Part shown: positions 1-8,792 of the stretch, one piece after another
Layout: each line of letters starts with the position of its first letter
How positions within the stretch are numbered: position 1 is the first letter of the stretch
Assembly (NCBI RefSeq): GCF_001718315.1
Contig: NZ_CP013363.1
Span: 248,001-312,000, forward strand
Reading direction: 5' to 3'
Origin: Burkholderia diffusa
GTDB taxonomy: Bacteria > Pseudomonadota > Gammaproteobacteria > Burkholderiales > Burkholderiaceae
DNA length: 64,000 bases
Notes under the pieces: model-generated
Databases searched by the model: none
The model's input: the letters and a program-made list of their open reading frames with translations, nothing else
What the model was told of the DNA's origin: nothing
Translations under genes and position numbers: made by a program

Positions 1-2
1 CC

Positions 3-1238
3 ATGAACTTGTTTGCGCCCCTCACGCTGCCCAACGGCGCGGTGATCCCGAACCGGCTCGCCAAGGCCGCGATGGAAGAGAACATGGCCGATGCGGATCA
101 CGCGCCATCCGACGCGTTGCTGCGCCTGTACCAGGCGTGGGCCGACGGCGGAGCGGGCCTGATCCTCACGGGCAACGTGATGGTGGACGGCCGCGCGATG
201 ACGGGCCCGAACGGCGTCGTGCTCGACAGCGACACGCATCTCGACCGCTTCCGGCGGTGGGCGCAGGTCGCGCGTTCCGGCGGCGCGCACGTGTGGATGC
301 AGATCAACCATCCGGGGCGGCAGATGCAGGCGGCGCTCGGCCAGACGACGCTCGCGCCGTCGGCCGTGCCGCTCGCGCTCGGCGCGCTGTCGAAGCAGTT
401 CCCGGTGCCGAAGGAGATGACGGAAGCCGACATCGCCGACGTGCGGCAGCGCTTCGTGCGCGCCGCGCAGCTTGCCGAGGAAAGCGGCTTCACCGGCGTG
501 CAGATCCACGCGGCGCACGGCTATCTGCTGAGCCAGTTCCTGTCGCCGCTGACGAACCGCCGGCAGGACGCGTGGGGCGGCAGCATCGAGCACCGCGCGC
601 GGCTTCTGCTCGACATCGTGCACGCCGTGCGCGCGACGGTGTCGCCGGCGTTCGTCGTGTCGGTCAAGCTGAATTCGGCAGACTTCCAGCGCGGCGGCTT
701 CAGCGCGGACGATGCGAAGCGTGTCGTCGAACTGCTGAATCCGCTCGGCGTCGACCTCGTCGAGCTGTCGGGCGGCAGCTACGAAGTGCCGGCGATGCAG
801 GGCGAGGCGCGCGACGGCCGCACGCTGGCCCGCGAAGCGTATTTCCTCGAATTCGCGCGGGACATCACGGCCGTCGCGGCCATGCCGCTGATGGTCACGG
901 GCGGCATCCGGCGCCGCGCGGTGGCCGAACAGGTGGTCGCCAGCGGCGTGGCGATGGTCGGTATCGCGACCGCGCTGTCGATCGATCCGAACCTGCCGCG
1001 CGACTGGCAAGCCGGCAAGGACAGCGCGCCGGCGCTGCAGCCGATCCGGTGGAAGAACAAGGCCCTCGGCGCGCTCGCGAACATGGCCGTCGTGAAGTTC
1101 CAGCTCGCGCGCTTGAGTGTCGGGCGGCGCACGCATCCGGGCGTGTCGCCGCTGCGCGCGCTGGTGTCGCAGCAACTTGCCGCGCAGTGTCAGACGCGGC
1201 GTTACCGCAAGTGGATGGCGGGGCGGGCGGCGCGCTAG
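3..1238 (+). CDS. NADH:flavin oxidoreductase (old yellow enzyme family)
   Basis: This 411-aa protein has the FMN-binding TIM-barrel features of the old yellow enzyme family. The signs are an N-terminal LFAPLTLPNG segment, INHPGRQ near residue 103, the HAAHGYLLSQFLSP substrate/FMN motif with two histidines (about 169 and 172), TNRRQDAWGGSIEHR, and a phosphate-binding MVTGGIRR near residue 297. Members reduce activated C=C bonds using NAD(P)H. The length lacks the extra FeS/FAD module of 2,4-dienoyl-CoA reductases, so it is a single-domain, probably cytosolic reductase. The substrate cannot be told. The start lies two bases inside the window, so upstream signals are missing, but the N-terminus matches the family start. 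Confidence 0.88.
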   Translation: MNLFAPLTLPNGAVIPNRLAKAAMEENMADADHAPSDALLRLYQAWADGGAGLILTGNVMVDGRAMTGPNGVVLDSDTHLDRFRRWAQVARSGGAHVWMQINHPGRQMQAALGQTTLAPSAVPLALGALSKQFPVPKEMTEADIADVRQRFVRAAQLAEESGFTGVQIHAAHGYLLSQFLSPLTNRRQDAWGGSIEHRARLLLDIVHAVRATVSPAFVVSVKLNSADFQRGGFSADDAKRVVELLNPLGVDLVELSGGSYEVPAMQGEARDGRTLAREAYFLEFARDITAVAAMPLMVTGGIRRRAVAEQVVASGVAMVGIATALSIDPNLPRDWQAGKDSAPALQPIRWKNKALGALANMAVVKFQLARLSVGRRTHPGVSPLRALVSQQLAAQCQTRRYRKWMAGRAAR

Positions 1239-1274
1239 CCGAGAAGGCGCCGCGTCGGGCTGCCCGATGCCCGT

Positions 1275-1598
1275 TCACACCGGATACGCATCGTCGACCT
1301 TCAGGTTCGCGAGCCGGAACAGCGTGCGCAGCGTTTGCGGATGAATGTCCCGATGCGCGGCGAGCGACGTCAGCATGAAGTCGAGGACCTTCGCGTAGCG
1401 CAGCAGCACGAGGCAGCGCGCGAGATCCGCGTTGCCGCCGCGCATGCCTTCCGCATAGTTGACCATCTGGGTCGACAGCGTGCGCGCCATCTCGAGTTCC
1501 ATCTGCTGTTTTTCCGTCCACTCGGGCTGCGGCTGTTCGAGCAGTTTCGCGAGAAAGATCTGGAATGACGTATCGGATGAGTTGGGCAGCGCATCCAT
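1275..1598 (-). CDS. conserved hypothetical protein, 107 aa
   Basis: I do not recognise the family. The protein is helical and soluble-looking, with leucine-rich segments, no signal peptide and no cysteines apart from one in a helix (ARCLVLLRYAK). The ATG at 1598 was chosen because GAGG sits about six bases upstream; a second ATG at 1610 lacks a ribosome-binding site. It converges on the oxidoreductase gene, with only 36 bases between the stops. Its codon third positions are GC-rich, which supports real coding. No function can be inferred from context. Confidence 0.6.
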   Translation of the reverse strand: MDALPNSSDTSFQIFLAKLLEQPQPEWTEKQQMELEMARTLSTQMVNYAEGMRGGNADLARCLVLLRYAKVLDFMLTSLAAHRDIHPQTLRTLFRLANLKVDDAYPV

Positions 1599-2220
1599 GA
1601 AGAGCCTCATACTTTGCGTGGATCGGTCGGGCGTGTCCGGTGCCGGGCCGCGATCCGGGTTCATGTTCGCGCCGATCGTCGGCGCGACTGTTACCCGATG
1701 GGAATGCAGATTCCGTACCAGCCCCGCGATCCGAGTGTTGAGCAATGTTGACGAGGAGCGCGGCAGCGGTCATCGCGCCCCGTCGCTACTGGCTTGCACG
1801 GAAAATCGAGAAGGGGATCCATACGCTGTATGCGACCACAGGCGACAACGCGACAGGGGCCGAACGAATGAAATGCTTCAGCGATGTAACGTAACGCCGG
1901 ACTGAAACCAGCCCTGTGTTTCCGTCGACGAATCGGGGAAATGCCGTGTCTGGCGCGTGCCGGTGCCGCTCCCGGCGTCTGCCCGAAGTCGGGACGGTCT
2001 CGCGCGGCGAGTCGCGGCGTCGCCCGCCTCACGACGAAAGCTCACCGCACATGCGCCGGATGTTTCATATCCGAGACGTCGTGTTCGCGGCACGCCCGAT
2101 GCGTGCGCAACCTGTGCCGCGCGCGCTGCCCAACTGGCCCAGCGAATAACCGGACAACTGTCCATGGGCAGCCGCGCGGTGTTTGCGAACAATCATCGCA
2201 TCATCTCCGCGAGGTTCGAC
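1599..2220. other. 620-bp intergenic region
   Basis: No convincing gene is seen. Several open frames run through on both strands, but their compositions are arginine-rich shadows without ribosome-binding sites or recognisable motifs. The region must hold the promoters of the 107-aa protein (minus) and the LysE exporter (plus), which are transcribed divergently from it. Confidence 0.4.
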
Positions 2221-2853
2221 ATGAGCGTCCACGCCTTCTTCTCGGCCAATCTGCTGTTGGCCTACACGGCCTATTTCGTCGGGACGGCCAGCCCCGGCCC
2301 GAGCAATCTCGCGATCATGTCGGTCGCCGCGAACCACGGCCGCAAGGCCGCGCTCGCGTTCGCGCTCGGCGTCATCTCGGGCTCGATGTTCTGGGCGACG
2401 GTGGCTGCGCTGGGCGTGTCGGCCGCGCTGCTCGCATGGTCGAAGCTGTTGGTCGCGATCAAGCTGTTCGGCGGCGTGTACCTGCTGTGGCTCGCGTTCA
2501 AGTCGGGCCGCACCGCATGGTCGGCCAAGGCGGCCGCCACGCCGAAGGCGACCGGAGATCGGAAACTGTCGCGCTTCTACGCGCGCGGCGCGATGCTGCA
2601 TCTGACGAATCCGAAAGCCATCCTGGTGTGGGTGTCGATCGTTGCGCTGTCGTCGAACGGCGCGGGCGCGTCGCATGGCGCGGTGGTGCCGGGTTGCATC
2701 GCGATCGGATGCCTGGTGTTCGGCGGCTATGCGCTGGTGTTCTCGACGGACGCCGCCCGCCGGCTGTACGTGCGTGGCCGCCGCGCGATGGAAGCGTGCC
2801 TCGCGGTGGTGTTCGGCGTGGCGGGGATCCGGTTGCTGACGTCGAACGCGTGA
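2221..2853 (+). CDS. LysE/RhtB family amino-acid exporter
   Basis: A 210-aa inner-membrane protein with the LysE/RhtB signature near the N-terminus (GTASPGPSNLAIMSVAANHG, about residues 20-39) and five to six hydrophobic segments. A cytosolic loop around residues 110-130 is followed by the conserved LTNPKAILVWVSI segment. Members export amino acids or their analogues by proton antiport; the substrate is unknown. An upstream in-frame ATG at 2164 exists, but the family N-terminus begins at MSVHAFF, with GAGG a few bases before it. A perfect GC hairpin follows the stop and separates it from the convergent aldehyde dehydrogenase. Confidence 0.88.
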   Translation: MSVHAFFSANLLLAYTAYFVGTASPGPSNLAIMSVAANHGRKAALAFALGVISGSMFWATVAALGVSAALLAWSKLLVAIKLFGGVYLLWLAFKSGRTAWSAKAAATPKATGDRKLSRFYARGAMLHLTNPKAILVWVSIVALSSNGAGASHGAVVPGCIAIGCLVFGGYALVFSTDAARRLYVRGRRAMEACLAVVFGVAGIRLLTSNA

Positions 2854-2886
2854 ACGGACCACCCGCACGCGTGAAGCCGGACAAAC

Positions 2887-2914
2887 GATCCGCCGCGCGA
2901 ACACGCGGCGGATC
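2887..2914. terminator. bidirectional hairpin terminator
   Basis: A perfect 11-bp stem (GATCCGCCGCG paired with CGCGGCGGATC) with a six-base loop lies between the convergent LysE and aldehyde dehydrogenase stops. The T-run is weak, only CTTT on the plus side. Confidence 0.6.
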
Positions 2915-2926
2915 GGCTTTGGCACT

Positions 2927-4543
2927 TCAGAAAATGAAGCCCGTGTTGATGAACTTCGAGTAGTGATCCGACACGATCGAATCGAGCAGTTGCTTGCTGC
3001 CGTCGGTCTGCTTCGCCGCGACCATCGAGCGGATCGAGAACGCGCGCAACGCGTCGGTCACCGACAGCGTGCCTTCGGCCGAATCCTTGCGCCCCGCGAA
3101 GGGGAACACGTCCGGCCCGCGCTGGCACTGGCAGTTGATGTTCACGCGGCACACCTGGTTGACGAGCGGATCGACGAGCGCGCCGATCTGCGCCGGATCG
3201 GAACCGAAGATGCTGACCTGCTGGCCGTGCTCCGACGTCGTCACGTAGTCGAGCGCGGTTTCCACGTCGTCGAACGGCGCGACCGGGATGATCGGCCCGA
3301 ACTGTTCTTCGCGATACAGCTTCATCCCTTCGGATACCGGATACACGACGGCCGGGTAGAACAGCGTCTTGCTGAATTCGCCGCCCGAATGGTTGACGAC
3401 CTGCGCGCCCCGGGCCTTCGCGTCGTCGATCGCGTCGGTCATGTACGCGGTGCGATGCATGCCCGGCAGCGGCGTGATGCTGACACCTTTCTCCCACGGC
3501 ATGCCGATCTTCAGCTGTTCGAGCGCGGCGGTGAAGCGCTTCAGGAATTCGTCGACGATCGAGCGATGCACGAGCAGCATCTTCAGCGCGGTACAGCGCT
3601 GGCCGTTGAACGACAGCGCGCCGAGCAGGCACTCCTTCACGGTCAGATCGAGATCGGCGTCGGGCAGCACGATCGCCGCATTCTTCGCATCGAGGCCGAG
3701 GATCGCGCGCAGCCGGTGCGACTTCGGATGCTGCTTCTTCAGGTGATCGGCGACCTTGCTCGAGCCGATCAGCGCGAGCACGTTGATCTTGCCCGACGCG
3801 AGCATGTGCGGCACGACCACCGCGCCCGGCGCGTAGATCGTATTGATCACGCCTTTCGGGAACGCGTCGAGCAGCGGCTCGAACAGCAGCGTGCCGTACT
3901 GCGGCGGCTTGAACACCACGGTGTTGCCCATCAGCAGCGCGGGAATCAGCGTCGCGAAGGTCTCGTTCAGCGGATAGTTGTACGGCCCCATGCACAGCAC
4001 GACGCCGAGCGGCGTACGGCGAATCTGGCCGATCGTGCCTTCCGCGATCACGAAGCGCGAATTCGCGTTGTCGAGCTCCTTCAGCGCGTCGATGGTCTGC
4101 GTCATGTACGTGACGGTGCGGTCGAACTCCTTCTGCGAATCGGCGAGACTCTTGCCGATCTCCCACATGATCAGGTTCACGACCAGCTCGCGCTGCGCGA
4201 CCATTCGCTTGATGAAGTCCTGCATGCATGCGATGCGCTGCTCGACCTTCATCGTCGGCCATTCTCCGCGGCCGGAATCGTACGCGCGCACCGCGGCGTC
4301 GAGCGCCGCATCGCTTTCCGTCTCGCCCATCACCGGATAGCTGCCGATCTCCATCTGCGCGACGCTGCCGTCCGGCTGGCGCACGCATACGGGCGACAGC
4401 ACGGTCTTGGTCGCGCCGTCCCACGGGCGCAACTCGCCGTCGACCAGCGACACGCGCTGGTGGATCGGCGCGGCAAGCCGGAACTCGGCGGGAATGTCTT
4501 GATAGGCGGGAAACAGCTGCTGCAGGGAGGCGGAATCGGGCAT
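2927..4543 (-). CDS. NADP-dependent glyceraldehyde-3-phosphate dehydrogenase-like aldehyde dehydrogenase
   Basis: A 538-aa member of the aldehyde dehydrogenase superfamily, closest in motif style to GapN. Features are an oxyanion Asn in GPYNYPLNE (about 189), KPP at 212-214, the catalytic-loop motif SFNGQRCTALK with Cys317, and EEQFGPI with the cofactor-binding Glu at about 413. The position of the usual general-base glutamate (ELGGK in most ALDHs) reads LGLDAKN at 282-288, so that Glu is replaced by Gly283. The start was placed at the ATG at 4543, which begins the family-like N-terminus; longer in-frame extension upstream has no support. The gene stands alone with a roughly 900-bp leader/intergenic region. 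It probably oxidises an aldehyde in the cytosol; the exact substrate is uncertain. Confidence 0.85.
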   Translation of the reverse strand: MPDSASLQQLFPAYQDIPAEFRLAAPIHQRVSLVDGELRPWDGATKTVLSPVCVRQPDGSVAQMEIGSYPVMGETESDAALDAAVRAYDSGRGEWPTMKVEQRIACMQDFIKRMVAQRELVVNLIMWEIGKSLADSQKEFDRTVTYMTQTIDALKELDNANSRFVIAEGTIGQIRRTPLGVVLCMGPYNYPLNETFATLIPALLMGNTVVFKPPQYGTLLFEPLLDAFPKGVINTIYAPGAVVVPHMLASGKINVLALIGSSKVADHLKKQHPKSHRLRAILGLDAKNAAIVLPDADLDLTVKECLLGALSFNGQRCTALKMLLVHRSIVDEFLKRFTAALEQLKIGMPWEKGVSITPLPGMHRTAYMTDAIDDAKARGAQVVNHSGGEFSKTLFYPAVVYPVSEGMKLYREEQFGPIIPVAPFDDVETALDYVTTSEHGQQVSIFGSDPAQIGALVDPLVNQVCRVNINCQCQRGPDVFPFAGRKDSAEGTLSVTDALRAFSIRSMVAAKQTDGSKQLLDSIVSDHYSKFINTGFIF

Positions 4544-5436
4544 GACGGTCTCGTTTGAGGGGGTGTCCGGGAAGGACGGGCGATGCGGAATCCTGAGCTG
4601 AATGATCGTCGATCCTGAATCGGCATGATGACGCGCGGACGACGTGGCGTCACGCGGCGGCATGGCCGAAACGCGGAATGGAACCAGTTCCATTAAAAAG
4701 GAACGCCGAACCGAATGCAAGATTTGCCGAATGCTGTCGATCGTTGCGTAAGGTATTTGCATGACTGTGTCGGAATCCTGGATATATGCGGTTTGGTGCG
4801 CGCGCAAACGTTTCACTTTGGCCGGATTGCGCGGATAATGGCCGAGCGCGGTGAAGTAAAAAAATGCCCCGGAACCTGAGAGATCACACGCAGTGAATAA
4901 AACAGAGAAGGTCCGCCGCGCTGCCGATGCGAGGTCGGCTGCCCGGAGCGCCGGGTCGGGGTTGCCCGGCCCGGCGCGCACCGGACCGGCGAGCGATTCC
5001 CGTCTCCGCCATTGAGTCTCTCGCGATCCTCTTTCGTCTTTCCGACATATCCCAAGCAGCCCTTCGATCCACGCGGCCATCACGCGCCGCGCTCGTCCAT
5101 GCCCTTTTGTTTTCATCAAGGCATCGGCGCATTCGCGCGAGAAATTGAAGGCTATTTGTCAGGAATCCGCAGTGTCAGCCCGATGTACGTTGCACGAAGG
5201 CGACATGTTAAAAATTAACTAATAACGCGAATCATTCTCGTTTAATATTTCGCTCCGTTACGAGCCGTGACGCGTCGTAACGGCGTTTTCCTGACGGGCA
5301 TATCGGCCCGCGCGACGGAGCGATAGCCAGTGCGCCGTCCGTTGTGCGCGCAATGGTGTCCGCTCGTCGAAGCGCCGGTTCGCGCGGCGGCCAGCGCGTT
5401 TGCGCTCACCGTTTTCCTTCTGCCTTCACTTCCACG
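4544..5436. other. 890-bp divergent intergenic region
   Basis: No gene is supported here. The region separates the divergent aldehyde dehydrogenase (minus) and TonB receptor (plus) genes. On the minus strand 4871-5024 looks like a structured leader (8-bp stem GCGCCGGG/CCCGGCGC, plus GAGAGACT and CTCTCAGG segments), and a run of A residues (T on the minus strand) lies at about 4858-4864. On the plus side there is an AT-rich island at 5205-5250 with a Fur-like site, followed by an unusually long leader of about 190 bases to the receptor start. Confidence 0.5.
5221..5239 (+). promoter_or_regulatory. Fur-box-like operator
   Basis: The 19-mer AATAACGCGAATCATTCTC matches the classical Fur consensus GATAATGATAATCATTATC at 14 of 19 positions, and its right half (AATCATT.TC) is nearly perfect. 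It lies in an AT-rich island about 200 bases upstream of a TonB-dependent siderophore receptor, a typical Fur target. Binding itself is inferred. Confidence 0.6.
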
Positions 5437-7566
5437 ATGAAACTCAACAAGAGCGCGTGCCACGCACTTCTGATCGCCTCGACGCTTGCCGGCACACGCG
5501 CCGCCTGTGCGCAGGCAAGCGACACCGCGGCGACCCTGCCCGCGATTTCCGTCAACGCGTCCGCCGAGCATGCGTCGTACGACGGCGGCCATTCGCGCGC
5601 GGCGACCAAGACCGACATGTCCCTGATGGACGTGCCGCAGACCGTGAACGTCGTGCCGCACGCGGTGATCGAGGATCAGAACGCCACGTCGCTGCAGGAT
5701 GCGCTGCGCAACGTGCCGGGCGTCGGCTTTTCGGTCGGCGACGGCCAGCGCGACCAGATCACGATCCGTGGCTTCAACAGCATCACGGATCAATACGTCG
5801 ACGGCATTCGCGACGATGCGCTGTACTACCGCGACCTGTCGAACGTCGATCGCGTGGAAGTGCTGAAGGGGCCGGCCGCCGTGCTGTACGGGCGCGGTTC
5901 GGCGGGCGGCATCGTGAATCGCGTGCTGAAGCGGCCGCAGGCGAACCCGGTGAACGACGTAGGCGTGACGCTCGGCACGCGCGGCGAGCGGCGCGGCGAA
6001 TTCGATCTGGGCTGGAATGCGAACGACGCCGCACGCTTTCGCGTCACCGGCGCGGCCGAGAACTCGAACAGCTTCCGCGATCAGTTCCAGCTCAACCGGC
6101 AGGCGATCGCACCGTCCGCGCAGTTCAAGCTCGACAGCGACACGGTGCTGAACGTCGAATTCGACTACCTGCACGATCGCCGCACGTCGGACCAGGGCCT
6201 GCCCGCTTACCGCGGCCGGCCGGTCGATGTGCCGATCAACACGTATTACGGCTCGGCCGACGGGGTGAACAGTTCATGCAACGACATCTCGGCGAAAAGC
6301 GCGACGGTGTCGCTCGATCACCGCTTCAACGATTCGCTGTCGTTCCACGGCGCGATTCGCGCGTACGACTTCTCGCTCGAGCGGAAGAACTACGTGACCT
6401 ACGAGCCGATCAAGACCGCCGCGCACCCGGTCGTCACGCTCGACCAGTCGACGCGCCAGCGCACCGATCACGGCATCGACGGGTTGTTCGAGCTCACGCA
6501 GAAGACGTCGCTGTTCGGCATGCGCCACGAGCTGCTGTACGGGCTCGAGCTGTCGCAGCAGCAGAAATTCGATACGGTCTACAGCGTGTCGAAGGTCGCG
6601 ACCTACGATCTCTTCAATCCGCAGCCGATCGTGCTGCCCGGCGTGCCGATCGGCGCGCGCGCGAAGACGAACGCGTCCACCGTCGTCGGGCTCGCAGGCG
6701 TGTATGCGCAGGACCTGATCTCGCTGACCGAACACTGGAAGGTGCTCGCGGGTCTGCGCTTCGACTACCTGAACCAGATCCGTCACGACTACACGTCGTC
6801 GAACGTCAATCTCGATCGCACCGACCATGCGTGGAGCCCGCGTGTCGGCCTGATCTACGAACCGCTCGACTGGCTGACGCTGTACGGTTCGTTCAGCCAG
6901 TCGTTCTCGCCGCTGGCCGACACGCTGATCAGTTCCGGCGCGTTCTCGAACGGCGCCGCGCTCGCGCCGCAGAAGACGACCGCATATGAAATCGGTTCGC
7001 GCTTCGACATCGGCGGCAAGGCGACGGCCAGCGTCGCGTTGTTCGACATGCGGCAGACGAACCAGCAGATCGGCGACTCCGCGAATCCCGGCTATGCGTT
7101 GCCGATCGGCACGCAGCACGTGCGCGGGGCGGAGCTCGGATTCACCGGGCAGATCGCGCCGAAATGGTCGGTGTATGCGGGTTACGCGTACCTGAACGGC
7201 ACGGTCGACGGCTCGCCTCAATCGACGGCGGCCGGCCTCGCGCTGTCGAGCAACACGCCCGGGCTGATGCCGCGGCACAGTGCCAGCCTGTGGCTCAAGC
7301 GCGAGCTGCCGTATGGTTTCTATGCGGCGGCGGGGATGCAGTTCCAGTCGGCCCGCTACACGTCGGCCAGCGATCTGGTCACGCTGCCGTCGTTCACGGT
7401 GTTCAATCTCGGCGCCGGCTATCGCAGCAAGAAGGTCGACGTGACGCTCACGCTCGACAACCTGTTCAATCGCCGGTACTTCATTGCCGCGCACGGCAAC
7501 GCCGATCTGTACAACATGCCCGGCGATCCGCGCACGCTGACCGCCACGGTGAAATGGCACATGTAA
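5437..7566 (+). CDS. TonB-dependent siderophore receptor
   Basis: A 709-aa outer-membrane receptor. A signal peptide ends near ACAQA (about residue 25). A plug domain contains VPQTVNVVP, LQDALRNVPGV and VEVLKGPAAVLYGRGSAGG, and a 22-strand barrel ends in the aromatic NLFNRRYF...TVKWHM. The plug and the KGPAAVLYGRGS signature place it in the siderophore-receptor subfamily resembling catecholate receptors such as Fiu; the ligand is not proven. It would take up a ferric siderophore using TonB/ExbBD energy. The ATG at 5437 was chosen because it directly precedes the signal peptide. The upstream Fur-like site suggests iron-repressed expression. No siderophore synthesis genes are nearby. Confidence 0.9.
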   Translation: MKLNKSACHALLIASTLAGTRAACAQASDTAATLPAISVNASAEHASYDGGHSRAATKTDMSLMDVPQTVNVVPHAVIEDQNATSLQDALRNVPGVGFSVGDGQRDQITIRGFNSITDQYVDGIRDDALYYRDLSNVDRVEVLKGPAAVLYGRGSAGGIVNRVLKRPQANPVNDVGVTLGTRGERRGEFDLGWNANDAARFRVTGAAENSNSFRDQFQLNRQAIAPSAQFKLDSDTVLNVEFDYLHDRRTSDQGLPAYRGRPVDVPINTYYGSADGVNSSCNDISAKSATVSLDHRFNDSLSFHGAIRAYDFSLERKNYVTYEPIKTAAHPVVTLDQSTRQRTDHGIDGLFELTQKTSLFGMRHELLYGLELSQQQKFDTVYSVSKVATYDLFNPQPIVLPGVPIGARAKTNASTVVGLAGVYAQDLISLTEHWKVLAGLRFDYLNQIRHDYTSSNVNLDRTDHAWSPRVGLIYEPLDWLTLYGSFSQSFSPLADTLISSGAFSNGAALAPQKTTAYEIGSRFDIGGKATASVALFDMRQTNQQIGDSANPGYALPIGTQHVRGAELGFTGQIAPKWSVYAGYAYLNGTVDGSPQSTAAGLALSSNTPGLMPRHSASLWLKRELPYGFYAAAGMQFQSARYTSASDLVTLPSFTVFNLGAGYRSKKVDVTLTLDNLFNRRYFIAAHGNADLYNMPGDPRTLTATVKWHM

Positions 7567-7609
7567 GGATGTCGCCCGCGCCGGCCGCTGCGCCGGCGCG
7601 GCCGCGCCG

Positions 7610-8566
7610 TTACTCGACGTCCTCGTCGTCGTCCATGTCGTCCATGTCGTCGCCGTCCGCGTCGGGAGCCGGCGCCGCATACGCGCTCGCCTGCTCGAGC
7701 AGCCAGCCGCGAAACAGCTCAAGCGGCTTGCTGTGGCTCAACTCCGTCGGATACACGAGGTAGTACGCCGAATCGCCGACCGTCGCCGCGTCGCACGGCA
7801 CGACGAGGCCGAGCTGCTGCAACTGCTCCTCGACGAAGAACTTCGGCACCAGCGCGATGCCGAGCCCGGCCGCGGCCGCGCTGATCAGCATCGTGTGCAG
7901 TTCGTAGCGCACACCCTGCATCGTGCGGATGTCCTCGACGCCGTGCGTCTCGAACCATTGCGCCCACGCGCCGGGACGCGTGGTCGAGTGCAGCAGCGGA
8001 TACGCGAGCAGATCCTCCACGCGTTCGACCGGCCCGTCGAGCAGCGCTGGCGAGCAGATCGGCACGACTTCCTCGCCGAACAGGTAATCGGACGACGTGC
8101 CGGGCCAGGTCGGCTTGCCGTAGTGGATCGCGGCCTCGAAGTGCGTGTCCTCGAACGAGAACAGGTCGGTGCGGCTGCCCATGTTCACGCGCACGTCCGG
8201 CGTGCGGTCATAGAAGCTCTTGATGCGCGGGATCAGCCAGTGCGACGCGAAGGTCGGCAGCACCGCCAGCTCCAGGTAGCCGCCGCCGCTGCCGTGCGCG
8301 ATGATCGACAGCGTGTCGCGATCGAGCGCCTCCAGCGCGCGCCGCACCTGCGTGCCGTACAGCTTGCCGGCGCGCGTCAGCACGACGCGCTGCTTCACGC
8401 GCGCGAACAGCCGCACGCCGAGGCTTGCCTCGAGCGTCGCGATCTGCCGCGATACCGCGCTTTCGGTCAGGAACAGCTCCTTGGCCGCGTGCGTGAAGCT
8501 CTCGTGGCGCGCCGCGGCTTCGAAAGCCACGAGCGCACCCATGTTGGGGATCTTGAATTTGCGCAT
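7610..8566 (-). CDS. LysR-family transcriptional regulator (GcvA/AmpR-like)
   Basis: A 318-aa LysR protein. The winged HTH spans residues 1-65 (MGALVAFEAAARHESFTHAA...LTESAVSRQIATLE, typical of the GcvA/AmpR branch), followed by a substrate-binding domain to about 295. The C-terminus carries an unusual acidic tail (residues 301-318, mostly Asp/Glu, encoded by an imperfect GTCGTCCAT repeat). It is divergent from the DUF1338 dioxygenase gene with about 226 bases between starts, the standard LysR arrangement, so it probably controls that gene. It converges on the TonB receptor gene. The start ATG matches the family N-terminus. Confidence 0.88.
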   Translation of the reverse strand: MRKFKIPNMGALVAFEAAARHESFTHAAKELFLTESAVSRQIATLEASLGVRLFARVKQRVVLTRAGKLYGTQVRRALEALDRDTLSIIAHGSGGGYLELAVLPTFASHWLIPRIKSFYDRTPDVRVNMGSRTDLFSFEDTHFEAAIHYGKPTWPGTSSDYLFGEEVVPICSPALLDGPVERVEDLLAYPLLHSTTRPGAWAQWFETHGVEDIRTMQGVRYELHTMLISAAAAGLGIALVPKFFVEEQLQQLGLVVPCDAATVGDSAYYLVYPTELSHSKPLELFRGWLLEQASAYAAPAPDADGDDMDDMDDDEDVE

Positions 8567-8792
8567 GATGCTCGTTTTGTCTGACGAACCGACCCGCCCG
8601 CGGCGGACCGGCGGACGAGTGCGGAGACGGCCGATGATTCCGAAAACTCATCACATCTCAATTTAATCTCGCTTTACGCGCCGCTGCAACCCTTTGAATA
8701 ATGCTTCCCACGCAAGGCAAGGCGCCCGCTGGGCGGCCGGCATGCGAATGGCCGGCACGCTTGCCGGCGGTCCCCTGAACACGAGAATCCTG

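Noticed and set aside
2963..4558. Long open frame on the plus strand opposite the aldehyde dehydrogenase
   Set aside because: It is Arg/His/Asp-rich antisense shadow of a GC-biased gene, without ribosome-binding site or domain motifs; the minus-strand ALDH motifs are clear.
4871..5024. Calling a glycine riboswitch
   Set aside because: Some flanking segments resemble it, but the conserved core and the closing P1 helix were not found, so only a weak structured-RNA lead is reported.
7578..7599. GC hairpin between TonB receptor and LysR gene as terminator
   Set aside because: Only an 8-bp stem with no T-run and several alternative pairings in a very GC-rich stretch.
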